This document shows, piece after piece, positions 15,647 to 23,028 of a stretch of DNA of 40,962 nucleotides. The DNA is from an uncultured Eubacteriales bacterium (GTDB taxonomy: Bacteria > Bacillota > Clostridia > Christensenellales > Aristaeellaceae). The position numbers and the translations under genes are program-made. Under the pieces are notes generated by a model that was given only the letters and a program-made list of their open reading frames with translations, searched no databases and had not been told where the DNA came from. How positions within the stretch are numbered: the first letter of the stretch is position 1; each line of letters begins with the position of its first letter. The DNA lies in the NCBI GenBank assembly GCA_902798105.1, contig CADBVG010000027.1, forward strand, positions 1-40,962, written 5' to 3'.

Positions 15647-16533
15647 CAATCCCTCGCGCAGCTCCCCGCCACCCTGAGCGTGCGGGCGGCCAGGCGGGTG
15701 CCCTCCTGCACTGCCTGGGACAGGGGCGCGCCGCGCATCAGGGTGGCCACGGCAGCGGTAAAGAAGGCGTCGCCCGCGCCGGTGGTGTCCACCACATCCA
15801 CGTCCATCGGCGGACAGAAGCCGAACTCGCCGGTGGTGTTGTCCACATACACCGCGCCCCGGGGCCCCATGGTGACTACCATCGAGGGGATGCCCACCAG
15901 CACGGAGCCCTTTTGCAGCGTCTTCAGGGTTTCCTCGGGCGTGGCAGCGGTCAGATCCTCCCGGAAGAGCCTGCCGGCCTCCATTTCGTTGCAGATGAAG
16001 CAGGCCACGTCGTGCAGGTATTCCGGATGCTGCAATATCACGCCCATATTCCCTACGATGGTATACACCGGCTTGTTGTGTTTCTTCGCAAGCGCCATCA
16101 CCATGCCGGAGATTTCGGCATTCATGTCGAATTCCAGCGCAAGGCCGTCGGTGGCGGCCACGATGGCGTCGCCGTTTTGCTTCAGATACGCCTCGAGGGC
16201 GGAAAAATCCGGCTGCCGGGAGATCGACCCGGCCAGGTTGCCGTTCTCATCCAGGATCGCCAGCCACATGCCCATGCCGCCCGGCGCGCTGATCACATGC
16301 TCCACGTTCACGCCGAGGCGCTTCAAATCGTCCCGCACCTGGGCGCCCATGCCGTTGTCGTCCACCATGCTGACGAATTTCGCCTCATGCCCCAGCATCG
16401 ACAGGTTTTCCGCCACGTTGCGGCAGACGCCGCCGGCCACCACCTGCACATCGCCCACATTCCGCTCCAACGGCATGTACTTATTCTGGGCAAAGCCCTT
16501 CACATCCACAAATATCGCCCCGATGACCAGCAT
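15646..16533 (-). CDS. PfkB family kinase, possibly pseudouridine kinase
   Basis: 295 residues, the usual ribokinase-fold length. Signature 1 is GGVCRNVAENL at 34-44, which resembles the form seen in pseudouridine kinases (PsuK). NEMEA at 182-186 matches the NxxE motif. Signature 2 DTTGAGDAFF at 249-258 contains catalytic Asp255. The reaction would be ATP-dependent phosphorylation of a nucleoside or sugar. No pseudouridine-5'-phosphate glycosidase gene is adjacent, so the substrate stays open. ATG 16533 follows GGGGGG at 8 bases. The stop codon coincides with the end of a long hairpin of the composite palindrome. Confidence 0.85.
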   Translation of the reverse strand: MLVIGAIFVDVKGFAQNKYMPLERNVGDVQVVAGGVCRNVAENLSMLGHEAKFVSMVDDNGMGAQVRDDLKRLGVNVEHVISAPGGMGMWLAILDENGNLAGSISRQPDFSALEAYLKQNGDAIVAATDGLALEFDMNAEISGMVMALAKKHNKPVYTIVGNMGVILQHPEYLHDVACFICNEMEAGRLFREDLTAATPEETLKTLQKGSVLVGIPSMVVTMGPRGAVYVDNTTGEFGFCPPMDVDVVDTTGAGDAFFTAAVATLMRGAPLSQAVQEGTRLAARTLRVAGSCARD

Positions 16534-16577
16534 GACGACTGCCCCCCATCGCTTTGGTAATAGATTCCACAGTCTGA

Positions 16578-16607
16578 ATTATAGCATATTACAATTATGC
16601 AATGCAA
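16578..16607 (-). promoter_or_regulatory. Promoter of the PfkB-family gene
   Basis: On the minus strand TTGCAT (16602-16607), an 18-base spacer and TATAAT (16578-16583) with a TGC extension. A TTGACA slightly further upstream is too far away (27 bases) to be used with this -10 box. Confidence 0.6.
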
Positions 16608-16617
16608 GGGTGTCAAA

Positions 16618-17201
16618 GGGAGGGGAATTCACCTACCGCCCGCCCAAAAGCCTTCCCCAGCGACCAAAGGGAGCGGTTCAGGGGGGCCGAAGGCCCTAGC
16701 GAGCCTGCGAGCGTCAGGGGGGCCGGCCGCAAGGCCGGGTCGGAAGAGGTCGCTCCCCCTGCGGTATCGCTGATTTGCCCCTTTTCTCTCAGGAGAACGA
16801 CCTCATCCGTCTTACGGTGCCGCGTCTCAAATCTTTGATTTGAGCCGTGGCAGTTTCGCCTTCGGCGAAACCGACAAGCCCACTGGGCTTGTCGCCTCGA
16901 CGAAACAATGCAAGCATTTTTCGTCAAAGCCACCTCCCACGGGCCTGCCGGCCCCATCGACAGGGGTCTGCCGACCCGTTCGACAGGGGTCTGCCGACCC
17001 GTTCTCGCTGAAAACTGTCCACCGGACAGTTTTCCGGGCGCTCGAGCCACTGAAAACTGTCCACCGGACAGTTTTCCGGGCGCTCGAACCACTGAAAACA
17101 GTCCACTGGACTGTTTTCCGGGCGCTCGATGCCCCTGAACCGGCAGCTTCGCTGCCTGGGGAAGGCTTTACGCAGCATCCCGACAAATCAGAATCCCTCC
17201 C
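16618..17201. repeat. Large structured element with inverted ends and hairpin array
   Basis: An intergenic stretch without a believable gene. Its ends are inverted: 7 bp (16618-16624 and 17195-17201) and 13 bp (AAAGCCTTCCCCA at 16647-16659 and its complement at 17157-17169). Inside is a series of hairpins mostly with 3-base loops: 16826-16844, 16853-16871, 16872-16894, 16899-16925 and 17142-17156. There is also a 23-bp tandem duplication (16958-16980 and 16981-17003) and three hairpins at a 42-bp period (17010, 17052, 17094). All frames are open here by composition, but the translations are repeats and not protein-like. Confidence 0.75.
17010..17118. repeat. Three tandem 11-bp hairpins, 42-bp period
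   Basis: Units at 17010-17034, 17052-17076 and 17094-17118. Units 1 and 2 are GAAAACTGTCC, loop ACC, GGACAGTTTTC. Unit 3 has GAAAACAGTCC and GGACTGTTTTC: both sides of one base pair changed (T-A to A-T), which preserves the stem. The 17-base spacers are nearly the same, so this is not a CRISPR array. Confidence 0.85.
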
Positions 17202-17222
17202 TTCCCCGGTTCACCTTTACTC

Positions 17223-17327
17223 AACTTTCAGGCCTATAATTTAATCACATACATTTAACGCTACGCAGGCGCGGTATGTATTGACACATGCGCCGAATGG
17301 TGGTTTAATAATAGTCGCCTGAAAGTT
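17223..17327. repeat. Inverted repeat around the pot operon promoter
   Basis: AACTTTCAGGC (17223-17233) and its exact complement (17317-17327) bracket the promoter; the right copy starts at the expected transcription start. This could be an operator pair for the XRE-cupin regulator or the ends of a small insertion. Confidence 0.5.
17281..17309 (+). promoter_or_regulatory. SigA-type promoter of the pot operon
   Basis: A perfect TTGACA (17281-17286), a 17-base spacer and TTTAAT (17304-17309). Transcription would begin near 17317, giving a leader of about 68 bases before the GTG start of the regulator. Confidence 0.8.
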
Positions 17328-17384
17328 CAGTAATCTTAAACTCCGGTTACATATGATATCAACGGTATTGCGGAGGTGACAGGT

Positions 17385-17924
17385 GTGAAGATCGGCAATA
17401 AAATTCGCAGGCTGCGCTTGCAGCGAGGCCTGACCCAGGAGGAGCTGGCGAACCGCTGCGAGCTGTCCAAGAGCTTTATATCGCTGCTCGAGCGCGACCT
17501 GACCTCCCCCTCGCTGGACACCCTGTCCGACCTGCTGGAGACCCTGGGCAGCGACCTGCCCACCTTCTTCCGGGAGACGGACGAGAAGCTGGTGTTCGGC
17601 GCCGAGGACATCTTCGTCAAGGAAGACCCGGAGGGCATGAAGGGCATGATCCGCTGGCTGATTCCCTCGGCCCAGAAGAACCAGATGGAGCCCATACTGG
17701 TGGAGATGGCCCCCGGCGGCGAGACCACCGAGGACGACCCCCACGAGGGGGAGGAGTTCGGCTACGTGCTGGCGGGCACGATCAAAATCGTGCTGGGCGA
17801 CCGGACCGAACGGGTGCGCAAGGACGAGAGCTTCTACTTCCGCCCCACCGCCCCCCACAAGCTGGTGAACGCCGGGAAGGGCGTTTGCAGGGTGCTTTGG
17901 GTATCGACGCCGCCGAGTTTTTGA
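17385..17924 (+). CDS. XRE-cupin transcriptional regulator of the pot operon
   Basis: About 179 residues: an N-terminal HTH_3 (LRLQRGLTQEELANRCELSK, then SFISLLERD) and a C-terminal cupin_2 domain (HEGEEFGYVLAGTIKIVLGD to FYFRPTAPH, described in parts). The organisation resembles PuuR and other regulators that sense small amines or metabolites through the cupin. Position as first gene before potABCD suggests control of polyamine uptake. The GTG at 17385 has an ideal GGAGGTGA (17372-17379); an upstream in-frame GTG at 17376 lies within that site and is rejected. The gap to potA is 15 bases. Confidence 0.9.
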   Translation: MKIGNKIRRLRLQRGLTQEELANRCELSKSFISLLERDLTSPSLDTLSDLLETLGSDLPTFFRETDEKLVFGAEDIFVKEDPEGMKGMIRWLIPSAQKNQMEPILVEMAPGGETTEDDPHEGEEFGYVLAGTIKIVLGDRTERVRKDESFYFRPTAPHKLVNAGKGVCRVLWVSTPPSF

Positions 17925-17939
17925 AATGAGGAATGAAAT

Positions 17940-19076
17940 ATGATCCAGGATATGCGCCTGATAGAGTTGAAGGGGGTCTGCAAGCAGTTCGGCGACACCG
18001 AGGTGCTGCACGACGTCCACCTGTACATCCGCAAGTGCGAATTCATCACGCTGCTGGGGCCCTCCGGCTGCGGCAAGACCACGCTGCTGCGCATCATCGG
18101 CGGATTTGACATGCCGTCCTCGGGCGAGGTGCTGTTCGAGGGCAAGGACATGACGGGCATTCCCCCCTACAAGCGCCGCATCAACACGGTGTTCCAGAAG
18201 TACGCGCTGTTCAGCCACCTGAACGTGTTCGACAACATCGCCTTCGGCCTGAACCTGAAGACCCCGGAGCAGCTGGGCGTGCATTCCAAAAAGGAAATGA
18301 AGGAAGAGATCGCCCGCCGGGTGAACCGGATGCTGAAGCTGGTGAAGATGGAGGGCTATGAAAAGCGTTCCGTCAACGCCCTGTCCGGCGGCCAGCAGCA
18401 GCGCATCGCCATCGCCCGGGCGCTGGTAAACGAGCCCGAGGTACTGCTGCTGGACGAGCCCCTGGGCGCGCTGGACCTGAAGCTGCGCAAGGAAATGCAG
18501 CTTGAACTGAAGGCCATGCAGCAGCAGCTGGGTATCACCTTCATCTACGTCACCCACGACCAGGAGGAGGCGCTGACCATGTCGGACACCATCGCCGTCA
18601 TGAACGGCGGGCGCATCCAGCAGATCGGCGACCCCAAGGGCATCTACGACGAGCCGAAGAACGCCTTCGTGGCCGATTTCATCGGCGAGAGCAACATCAT
18701 CCCCGGCGTGATGCTCAAGGACGACCTGGTGCTCTTCTCCAACACTGAGTTCCAGTGCGTGGACGAGGGCTTCGACCAAAACGCGCCCGTGGACGTGGTT
18801 GTCCGCCCAGAGGACATCATGCTGGTGGGCGAGGACGTGGGCATGCTCACTGGCGTAGTGGAGAGCGTGATCTTCAAGGGCGTGCACTACGAGATGATCA
18901 TCATCTCCGGCGATTACAAGTGGAAGGTGCAGTCCACCACCATGCAGCCCGTGGGCACCCGCGTGGGCATGACCATCGTGCCCTACAACATCCACATCAT
19001 GCACCGGACCGAGATGGACCACGTGCCCTACAACGAGCGCGTGAACCCGGATAAGGGCGAGGAGGCGAGGCCATGA
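17940..19076 (+). CDS. potA: Spermidine/putrescine ABC transporter ATPase PotA
   Basis: 378 residues. The cytosolic ATPase that powers the PotABCD importer. Walker [10 protein letters not shown] is at 40-48, Q-loop VFQKYALF near 84-91, signature LSGGQQQR at 148-155, Walker B LLLDEP at 169-174 and an H-loop [11 protein letters not shown]-terminal TOBE-type domain (about 240-375) is present, as expected for this subfamily. GAGGA is 7 bases before the ATG. The stop overlaps the potB start (ATGA). Confidence 0.95.
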   Translation: MIQDMRLIELKGVCKQFGDTEVLHDVHLYIRKCEFITLLGPSGCGKTTLLRIIGGFDMPSSGEVLFEGKDMTGIPPYKRRINTVFQKYALFSHLNVFDNIAFGLNLKTPEQLGVHSKKEMKEEIARRVNRMLKLVKMEGYEKRSVNALSGGQQQRIAIARALVNEPEVLLLDEPLGALDLKLRKEMQLELKAMQQQLGITFIYVTHDQEEALTMSDTIAVMNGGRIQQIGDPKGIYDEPKNAFVADFIGESNIIPGVMLKDDLVLFSNTEFQCVDEGFDQNAPVDVVVRPEDIMLVGEDVGMLTGVVESVIFKGVHYEMIIISGDYKWKVQSTTMQPVGTRVGMTIVPYNIHIMHRTEMDHVPYNERVNPDKGEEARP

Positions 19077-19897
19077 AGCGCTCCTGGTACGCCGCGCCCT
19101 ACGCGCTGTGGATGCTGCTGTTCGCCGTGGTGCCGCTGTTGTTCGTCTGCTGGTACGCCTTTACCACGCCGGAGGGCCACTTCACCCTGGCCAATTTCCA
19201 GGAATTTTCCAAGCCCCGCTACCTGGGCATCATACTGCGCAGCCTTAAGCTGGCGCTGTACTGCACGGCGCTGTGCCTGGTGATCGGCTACCCGACGGCC
19301 TGGTTCCTGGCAGGCCGGGGCTTCAACAACGCCCAAAGCCTGGTGGTGCTGATCCTGCTGCCCATGTGGATGAACCTGCTGCTGCGCACCTACGCCATGA
19401 TGACCCTGCTGGACGACAACGGCGTATTGAACGCCGCGCTGCAGGCCATCGGCCTGGGGCCCATCAAGGTGATCGGCACCGAGGGCGCGGTGCTGATGGG
19501 CCTGGTGTACAACTACCTGCCCTTCATGGTGCTGCCCATCTACACGGTATTGAAAAAGATGGACTACTCCGTGATCGAGGCCGCCGAGGACCTGGGCTGC
19601 AACCCCCTGCGGGTGATGACCCGGGTGGTGATCCCCCTGTCGGTACCGGGCATCGTGTCCGGCGTGACGATGGTCTTCATGCCGGCGGTCACCTCCTTCG
19701 CCATCTCCACGCTGTTGTCGAGCGGCAAGCTGCGTTTGGCGGGCGATTTGATCGACTATATCTTCAACCAGTCCTCGAACCCGAACCGCTGGAACATCGG
19801 CAGCTCGTTCTCGCTGATGATGCTGGTGCTGATACTGATCTCCATCGGCTTCCTGCGCAAGGTGGACCCGGACAGCGAAGGGGGCGGAATGTGGTAA
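19073..19897 (+). CDS. potB: Spermidine/putrescine ABC transporter permease PotB
   Basis: 274 residues with about six membrane segments. The EAA loop that contacts the ATPase is visible as [20 protein letters not shown]. It forms the translocation pore with PotC. It overlaps potA by four bases, and its TAA shares one base with the potC ATG. Confidence 0.93.
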   Translation: MKRSWYAAPYALWMLLFAVVPLLFVCWYAFTTPEGHFTLANFQEFSKPRYLGIILRSLKLALYCTALCLVIGYPTAWFLAGRGFNNAQSLVVLILLPMWMNLLLRTYAMMTLLDDNGVLNAALQAIGLGPIKVIGTEGAVLMGLVYNYLPFMVLPIYTVLKKMDYSVIEAAEDLGCNPLRVMTRVVIPLSVPGIVSGVTMVFMPAVTSFAISTLLSSGKLRLAGDLIDYIFNQSSNPNRWNIGSSFSLMMLVLILISIGFLRKVDPDSEGGGMW

Positions 19898-20679
19898 TGG
19901 AAAAGAAGAAGCCCCATGTGTTCCGCACCGTATGGATGACCCTGGTGCTGATATTCCTGTACGCGCCGATACTGGTGATGATCGCGCTGAGCTTCAACGC
20001 CTCGGTGTCCCGCAGCCAGTGGACCGGCTTCACGCTGGACTGGTACGTGCAGCTGTTCCACGACCCGGTAATCCTGGGCGCGCTGAAGACCACGCTGGAG
20101 GTCGCCGTGATCGCCACGGTGGTCTCCACCGTCATCGGCACGCTGGGTGCCATCGGCATCCACAGCATGAACACCGGCATGGCCAACGTCCTGATCAACG
20201 TGTCCTACCTGCCCATGACCACCCCGGACATCGTCACCGGCGTGTCGCTGATGCTGATGTTCATATTCGCCCATGTGCCCCTGGGCAAGTGGACGATGAT
20301 CATGGCCCACATCGCCTTTGACATTCCCTACGTGCTGTTCTCGGTGATGCCGAAGCTGCGCCAGATGAACCCCAACCTCTACGAGGCGGCGCTGGACCTG
20401 GGCTGTCACCCGATCAAGGCACTGTACAAGGTTATCATCCCCGAGATCATGCCCGGCATATTCACCGGCGCGCTGCTGGCCTTCACCATGTCGCTGGACG
20501 ACTTCGTGATCTCCTATTTCACGTCCTCGGACATGTACCCGAACCTGTCCCGGATCGTGTACAGCTCCACCAAGCTGGGCGTGAAACCCACGATGTACGC
20601 GCTGTCCACGCTGATGTTCGTGACGATACTGTTGCTGCTGGTGCTGATCAACCGCCGCACCAAGCTGGAAGAGCTGTGA
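19897..20679 (+). CDS. potC: Spermidine/putrescine ABC transporter permease PotC
   Basis: 260 residues, about six membrane segments, EAA loop EAALDLGCHPIKALYKVIIP. It is the partner of PotB. The start at 19897 (TAATG overlap with potB) gives a protein beginning [13 protein letters not shown], with basic residues before the first membrane helix, as expected; a much longer open frame upstream overlaps potB and is not real. Confidence 0.93.
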   Translation: MEKKKPHVFRTVWMTLVLIFLYAPILVMIALSFNASVSRSQWTGFTLDWYVQLFHDPVILGALKTTLEVAVIATVVSTVIGTLGAIGIHSMNTGMANVLINVSYLPMTTPDIVTGVSLMLMFIFAHVPLGKWTMIMAHIAFDIPYVLFSVMPKLRQMNPNLYEAALDLGCHPIKALYKVIIPEIMPGIFTGALLAFTMSLDDFVISYFTSSDMYPNLSRIVYSSTKLGVKPTMYALSTLMFVTILLLLVLINRRTKLEEL

Positions 20680-20699
20680 CAAATCCCCCGCGGGGTTTG
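20680..20699 (+). other. Intercistronic hairpin between potC and potD
   Basis: An 8-bp stem with one G-T pair (CAAATCCC with GGGGTTTG) and a CCGC loop begins right after the potC stop. There is no T-run, so transcription should continue. A stem here could protect the mRNA end and alter the potD:potABC ratio. It resembles the AAATCC/GGATTT hairpins inside the composite palindromes. Confidence 0.5.
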
Positions 20700-20735
20700 C
20701 ATATAGATACCACTACCACACTGGAGGAGAAACAC

Positions 20736-21794
20736 ATGAAGAAAATTGCCATCGTTCTGCTGGTCGCCCTGCTGGTCGCCGCACTGCCCCTCGCCGCACT
20801 GGCCGAGGCCGACAAGCCCTTCGCGGGCACCGAGATCAAGGTGTACAACTGGTACGACTACATCGATCCTGACGTGCTGGGCATCTTCGAGGAGGAGACC
20901 GGCATCAAAGTGAACTACGTAAACTTCTCCCAGAACGAGGACATGTACACCCGCCTGTCCACCGGCGCGGAGGTCTACGACGTGGTGTTCCCCTCCGAGT
21001 ATATGATCGAGCGCCTGATCAAGGAGGACCTGCTGGCCGAGCTGAACCTGGACAACATCCCCAACATGGCCAACGTGCTGCCCAACCTGCTGAACCCCGT
21101 CTACGATCCCAACAACGCCCACTCCATCCCCTACATGTGGGGCACCCTGGGCATCGTGTACAACACCGAAATGGTGGACGAGCCCATCACCAGCTGGACC
21201 GCGCTGCTGGACGCGAAGTACGCCGACAAGAAGATCTACATGATGGACTCCGTGCGCGACACCGTGGGCCTGGCGCTGAAGACCCTGGGCTATTCCATGA
21301 ACAGCCACGACCCGGACGAGCTGGCCGCCGCCGGCGAATGGCTGATGGCCCAACGGGATTCCGGCGTGGTGGCCGGCTACATCCTGGACCAGGCCAAGGA
21401 TATGATGGCCGGCAACGAGGCCGCCATGGCCGTGATGTACTCCGGCGACGCCCTGTACGCCATGGAGAAGAACGACAAGCTGGCCTACGTCATTCCCGAA
21501 GAGGGCAGCAACATCTGGGTGGACGGCATGTGCATCCCCAAGGTGTGCCAGAACAAGGAAGCGGCGGAGTGCTTCATCAACTTCATGTGCCGCCCCGACA
21601 TCGCCCAGAAGAACATGGAATACATCTACTACAGTTCTCCCATCAAGCAGGTGGTCGAAGGCCTGAGCGAGGAGGAGCTGGCCTCCACCGCCATGAACCC
21701 CACCGACGAGATGGTCGCCCGCTGTGAATACTATGTGGACATCTCCGACGTGGCCTATCTGTATGACGATATCTGGATGGATGTGCTGATGTAA
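20736..21794 (+). CDS. potD: Spermidine/putrescine-binding protein PotD
   Basis: 352 residues, the extracellular substrate-binding subunit. A type I signal peptide (about 1-23, cleavage after LAALA) precedes a PotD-type fold: YNWYDYIDPDVL, FEEETGIKV, then YDVVFPSEYM and WGTLGIVYN. The ATG at 20736 has GGAGGAG upstream; an in-frame ATG at 20676 overlaps the potC stop region and is rejected. Unusually for a Gram-positive binding protein, there is no lipobox Cys, so how it stays at the membrane is unclear. Two terminator-like stems follow. Confidence 0.92.
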   Translation: MKKIAIVLLVALLVAALPLAALAEADKPFAGTEIKVYNWYDYIDPDVLGIFEEETGIKVNYVNFSQNEDMYTRLSTGAEVYDVVFPSEYMIERLIKEDLLAELNLDNIPNMANVLPNLLNPVYDPNNAHSIPYMWGTLGIVYNTEMVDEPITSWTALLDAKYADKKIYMMDSVRDTVGLALKTLGYSMNSHDPDELAAAGEWLMAQRDSGVVAGYILDQAKDMMAGNEAAMAVMYSGDALYAMEKNDKLAYVIPEEGSNIWVDGMCIPKVCQNKEAAECFINFMCRPDIAQKNMEYIYYSSPIKQVVEGLSEEELASTAMNPTDEMVARCEYYVDISDVAYLYDDIWMDVLM

Positions 21795-21805
21795 TCAGAT
21801 GGAAC

Positions 21806-21862
21806 ATGGCTGCCTGTGATCGGGCAGCCATTTCCTTACCCCGCGTTTCGGCGCGGGGTTTT
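21806..21862 (+). terminator. Tandem terminators after potD
   Basis: Stem 1: ATGGCTGCC (21806-21814) with GGCAGCCAT (21823-21831), followed by TTCCTT. Stem 2: CCCCGCG (21839-21845) with CGCGGGG (21852-21858), followed by TTTT and further T-rich sequence. Stem 2 overlaps the end of the small minus-strand gene 21836-22024. Confidence 0.85.
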
Positions 21863-22024
21863 GCTTTCGTTTTCCCATGCGCTATCCTCTGCGGGGCGCT
21901 CCGGCGGCATGGCCGCCTCCTGGGCGATGCGCGTCTCCGCCAGCAGGAACCAGTATTCCAGGTTGGCCACCTCGCGGCGGGGCGGCTGCTGGATGCGGCG
22001 CAGCCACGCTTGCAGCTTGTCCAT
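21836..22024 (-). CDS. Tentative small protein, 62 residues
   Basis: A possible cytosolic protein starting MDKLQAWLRRIQQ and containing a helix-forming stretch (REVANLEYWFLLAETRIAQEA is given only in part here: NLEYWFLLAETRI). The tail is Pro/Arg-rich and is encoded by the potD terminator hairpin. GAGG lies 9 bases before the ATG, and the upstream small gene ends just 10 bases earlier. I know no family. The region could also be a decayed gene; codon use looks acceptable. Confidence 0.4.
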   Translation of the reverse strand: MDKLQAWLRRIQQPPRREVANLEYWFLLAETRIAQEAAMPPERPAEDSAWENESKTPRRNAG

Positions 22025-22034
22025 GGCAGCCACC

Positions 22035-22202
22035 TCACTGGGCCGCCCGGGATACGCCCATCATGTCCTCGAAGGTGAACAGGCGGCCCAAGCGTTTGGC
22101 AGCGGCGCGATCCACGTGTGCCGTACGGAGTTTCGGCGCTCTGTACCAAAATCCAAAGATGCTCCGCTTCCATATGAATACCAAATAGATGATCCTGAAC
22201 AT
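22035..22202 (-). CDS. Tentative small protein, 55 residues
   Basis: It begins MFRIIYLVFIWKRSIFGFWY, a hydrophobic-aromatic start, and continues into a basic, helical region ending FTFEDMMGVSRAAQ. A GGGGGAGGT site precedes the ATG at about 9 bases. The next small gene follows after 10 bases, so the two may be cotranscribed. No family is recognised. The good ribosome-binding site is the main support. Confidence 0.4.
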   Translation of the reverse strand: MFRIIYLVFIWKRSIFGFWYRAPKLRTAHVDRAAAKRLGRLFTFEDMMGVSRAAQ

Positions 22203-22484
22203 ATAGGCTGTACCTCCCCCATCGTGCATGCGCGGAGGGTTTTCCGCGCTCCATGGTGAAAGTATACAGCGGAATGTGTCTGAAAAAACGCCCGCGAAGA
22301 TGATTCGGGGCGCTGGAGTGTCCCGTTTTTCGGCCTTGAATCAGATTTATTCTGTCAAAATGTTCTATTCACAGTCCAACGGCATTAAACCAATGAAAAG
22401 ATTCTATATGCTAAGGAAATACCGCATAATAAGGGTGGTTGGCTGGCGAGTGAATTTTCCGTCAGGCGCGCCTGCAAATTTCGC

Positions 22485-22510
22485 AGGCTTGCTGGCGGCA
22501 AGTCAAGGAG
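22485..22510 (+). repeat. Short dispersed repeat, copy 2
   Basis: 25 of 26 bases match 1-26. It is preceded by a 6-bp hairpin with loop AAATTTC (22470-22488), and the flank after the match (TTTCCAG against TTTGCAG) stays similar for a few more bases. Confidence 0.55.
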
Positions 22511-22584
22511 TTTCCAGCCAAATGAGACGCTGGGATTTTAGAAACACGCCCTAGTAACGTCAAAATGTGTTCGATAAAACAGTG

Positions 22585-22636
22585 CAAGACCCTTCGCTGT
22601 GCGCTGAAGCCGTCCTGAAGGCCGCGAAGGATCTTG
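22585..22636 (-). terminator. Stem-loop downstream of the HPr gene
   Basis: A 13-bp stem with one G-U pair in the minus-strand RNA (22585-22597 with 22624-22636), followed after five bases by a GTTTT stretch. It lies 20 bases beyond the HPr gene stop and probably ends the Ter-cluster transcript. Confidence 0.55.
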
Positions 22637-22655
22637 TCATTTCAAGTCGATGCGC

Positions 22656-22913
22656 CTAAAAATTCTCCCACAAAAAAGCCTTCAGCTTCAGGGCGGCGGT
22701 GTCCTCGTCCTCGCCCTCCACGGTCAGCTTCACCAAATCGCCCTGCTTGACGCCCAGGCCCATCAGGCCGAGGATGCGCTTGGCGTCAGCGGAGCGCTCC
22801 CCGAGGGACATGGTGACGCTGGAGTCATACTTCTTGGCCTCCTGCACCAGCAGGCCGGCGTGGCGGGCGTGCATGCCCACGGGGGCCTTGACGGTATACA
22901 TAAACGATCTCAT
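22656..22913 (-). CDS. HPr-family phosphocarrier, atypical
   Basis: 85 residues, standard HPr length. The phosphorylatable His is kept in GMHARHA (residue 15), but the usual Pro two residues after it is His. The segment aligned with the Ser46 site of Bacillus HPr reads AKRILGLMGLG: Arg occupies the Ser position. It could therefore accept phosphate from Enzyme I but not be controlled by HPr kinase. It follows the Ter cluster on the minus strand, 115 bases after the TerD-like gene and behind a long hairpin. GGAGG is about 11 bases before the ATG. A specialised HPr (sugar PTS or regulatory) is likely. Confidence 0.85.
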   Translation of the reverse strand: MRSFMYTVKAPVGMHARHAGLLVQEAKKYDSSVTMSLGERSADAKRILGLMGLGVKQGDLVKLTVEGEDEDTAALKLKAFLWENF

Positions 22914-22954
22914 TGGATAAAAGTCCTCCGATTTTTATTTTTTCTGGCGCATAC

Positions 22955-22995
22955 AAATTCTGATTTATCGAGCCCCGCTCGATAAATCAGAATTT
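22955..22995. repeat. Long hairpin of the composite-palindrome family
   Basis: A 19-bp perfect stem (22955-22973 and 22977-22995) with a CCC loop, in the gap between the TerD-like gene and the HPr gene. The stem sequence (ATTCTGATTTATCGAGC) is the same as at 15432-15448 and 35106-35122. Here it has no heptamer arm. No T-run follows on either strand. Confidence 0.8.
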
Positions 22996-23028
22996 TCCCG
23001 TCCGACCATCCACTTTCTAATGAAGCCG

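Larger units (their letters stand above)
22203..22655. other. 453-bp intergenic region with no convincing gene
   Basis: Contents: a TATACT-like box on the minus strand at 22261-22266 with a weak -35; a hairpin (22470-22488); dispersed repeat copy 2 (22485-22510); and the ptsH-like terminator stem (22585-22636). Short open frames are present on the plus strand but lack ribosome-binding sites or recognisable products. Confidence 0.6.

Noticed and set aside
17010..17118. CRISPR-like repeat array
   Set aside because: Only three units, each a perfect hairpin; the 17-base spacers are nearly identical and no cas gene is near.
16613..17244. Open frames of 119-159 codons with repeats such as ENCPVDSF
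   Set aside because: They only translate the hairpin repeats, occur in several frames at once and show no protein-like composition.
17241..19022. A 593-codon minus-strand frame over the XRE-cupin and potA genes
   Set aside because: Low-complexity complement of real genes; no ribosome-binding site and no recognisable domain.
21643..22254. A 203-codon minus-strand frame
   Set aside because: It crosses the end of potD and two terminators and is Arg/Ser/Pro-rich; the two shorter frames have better start signals.
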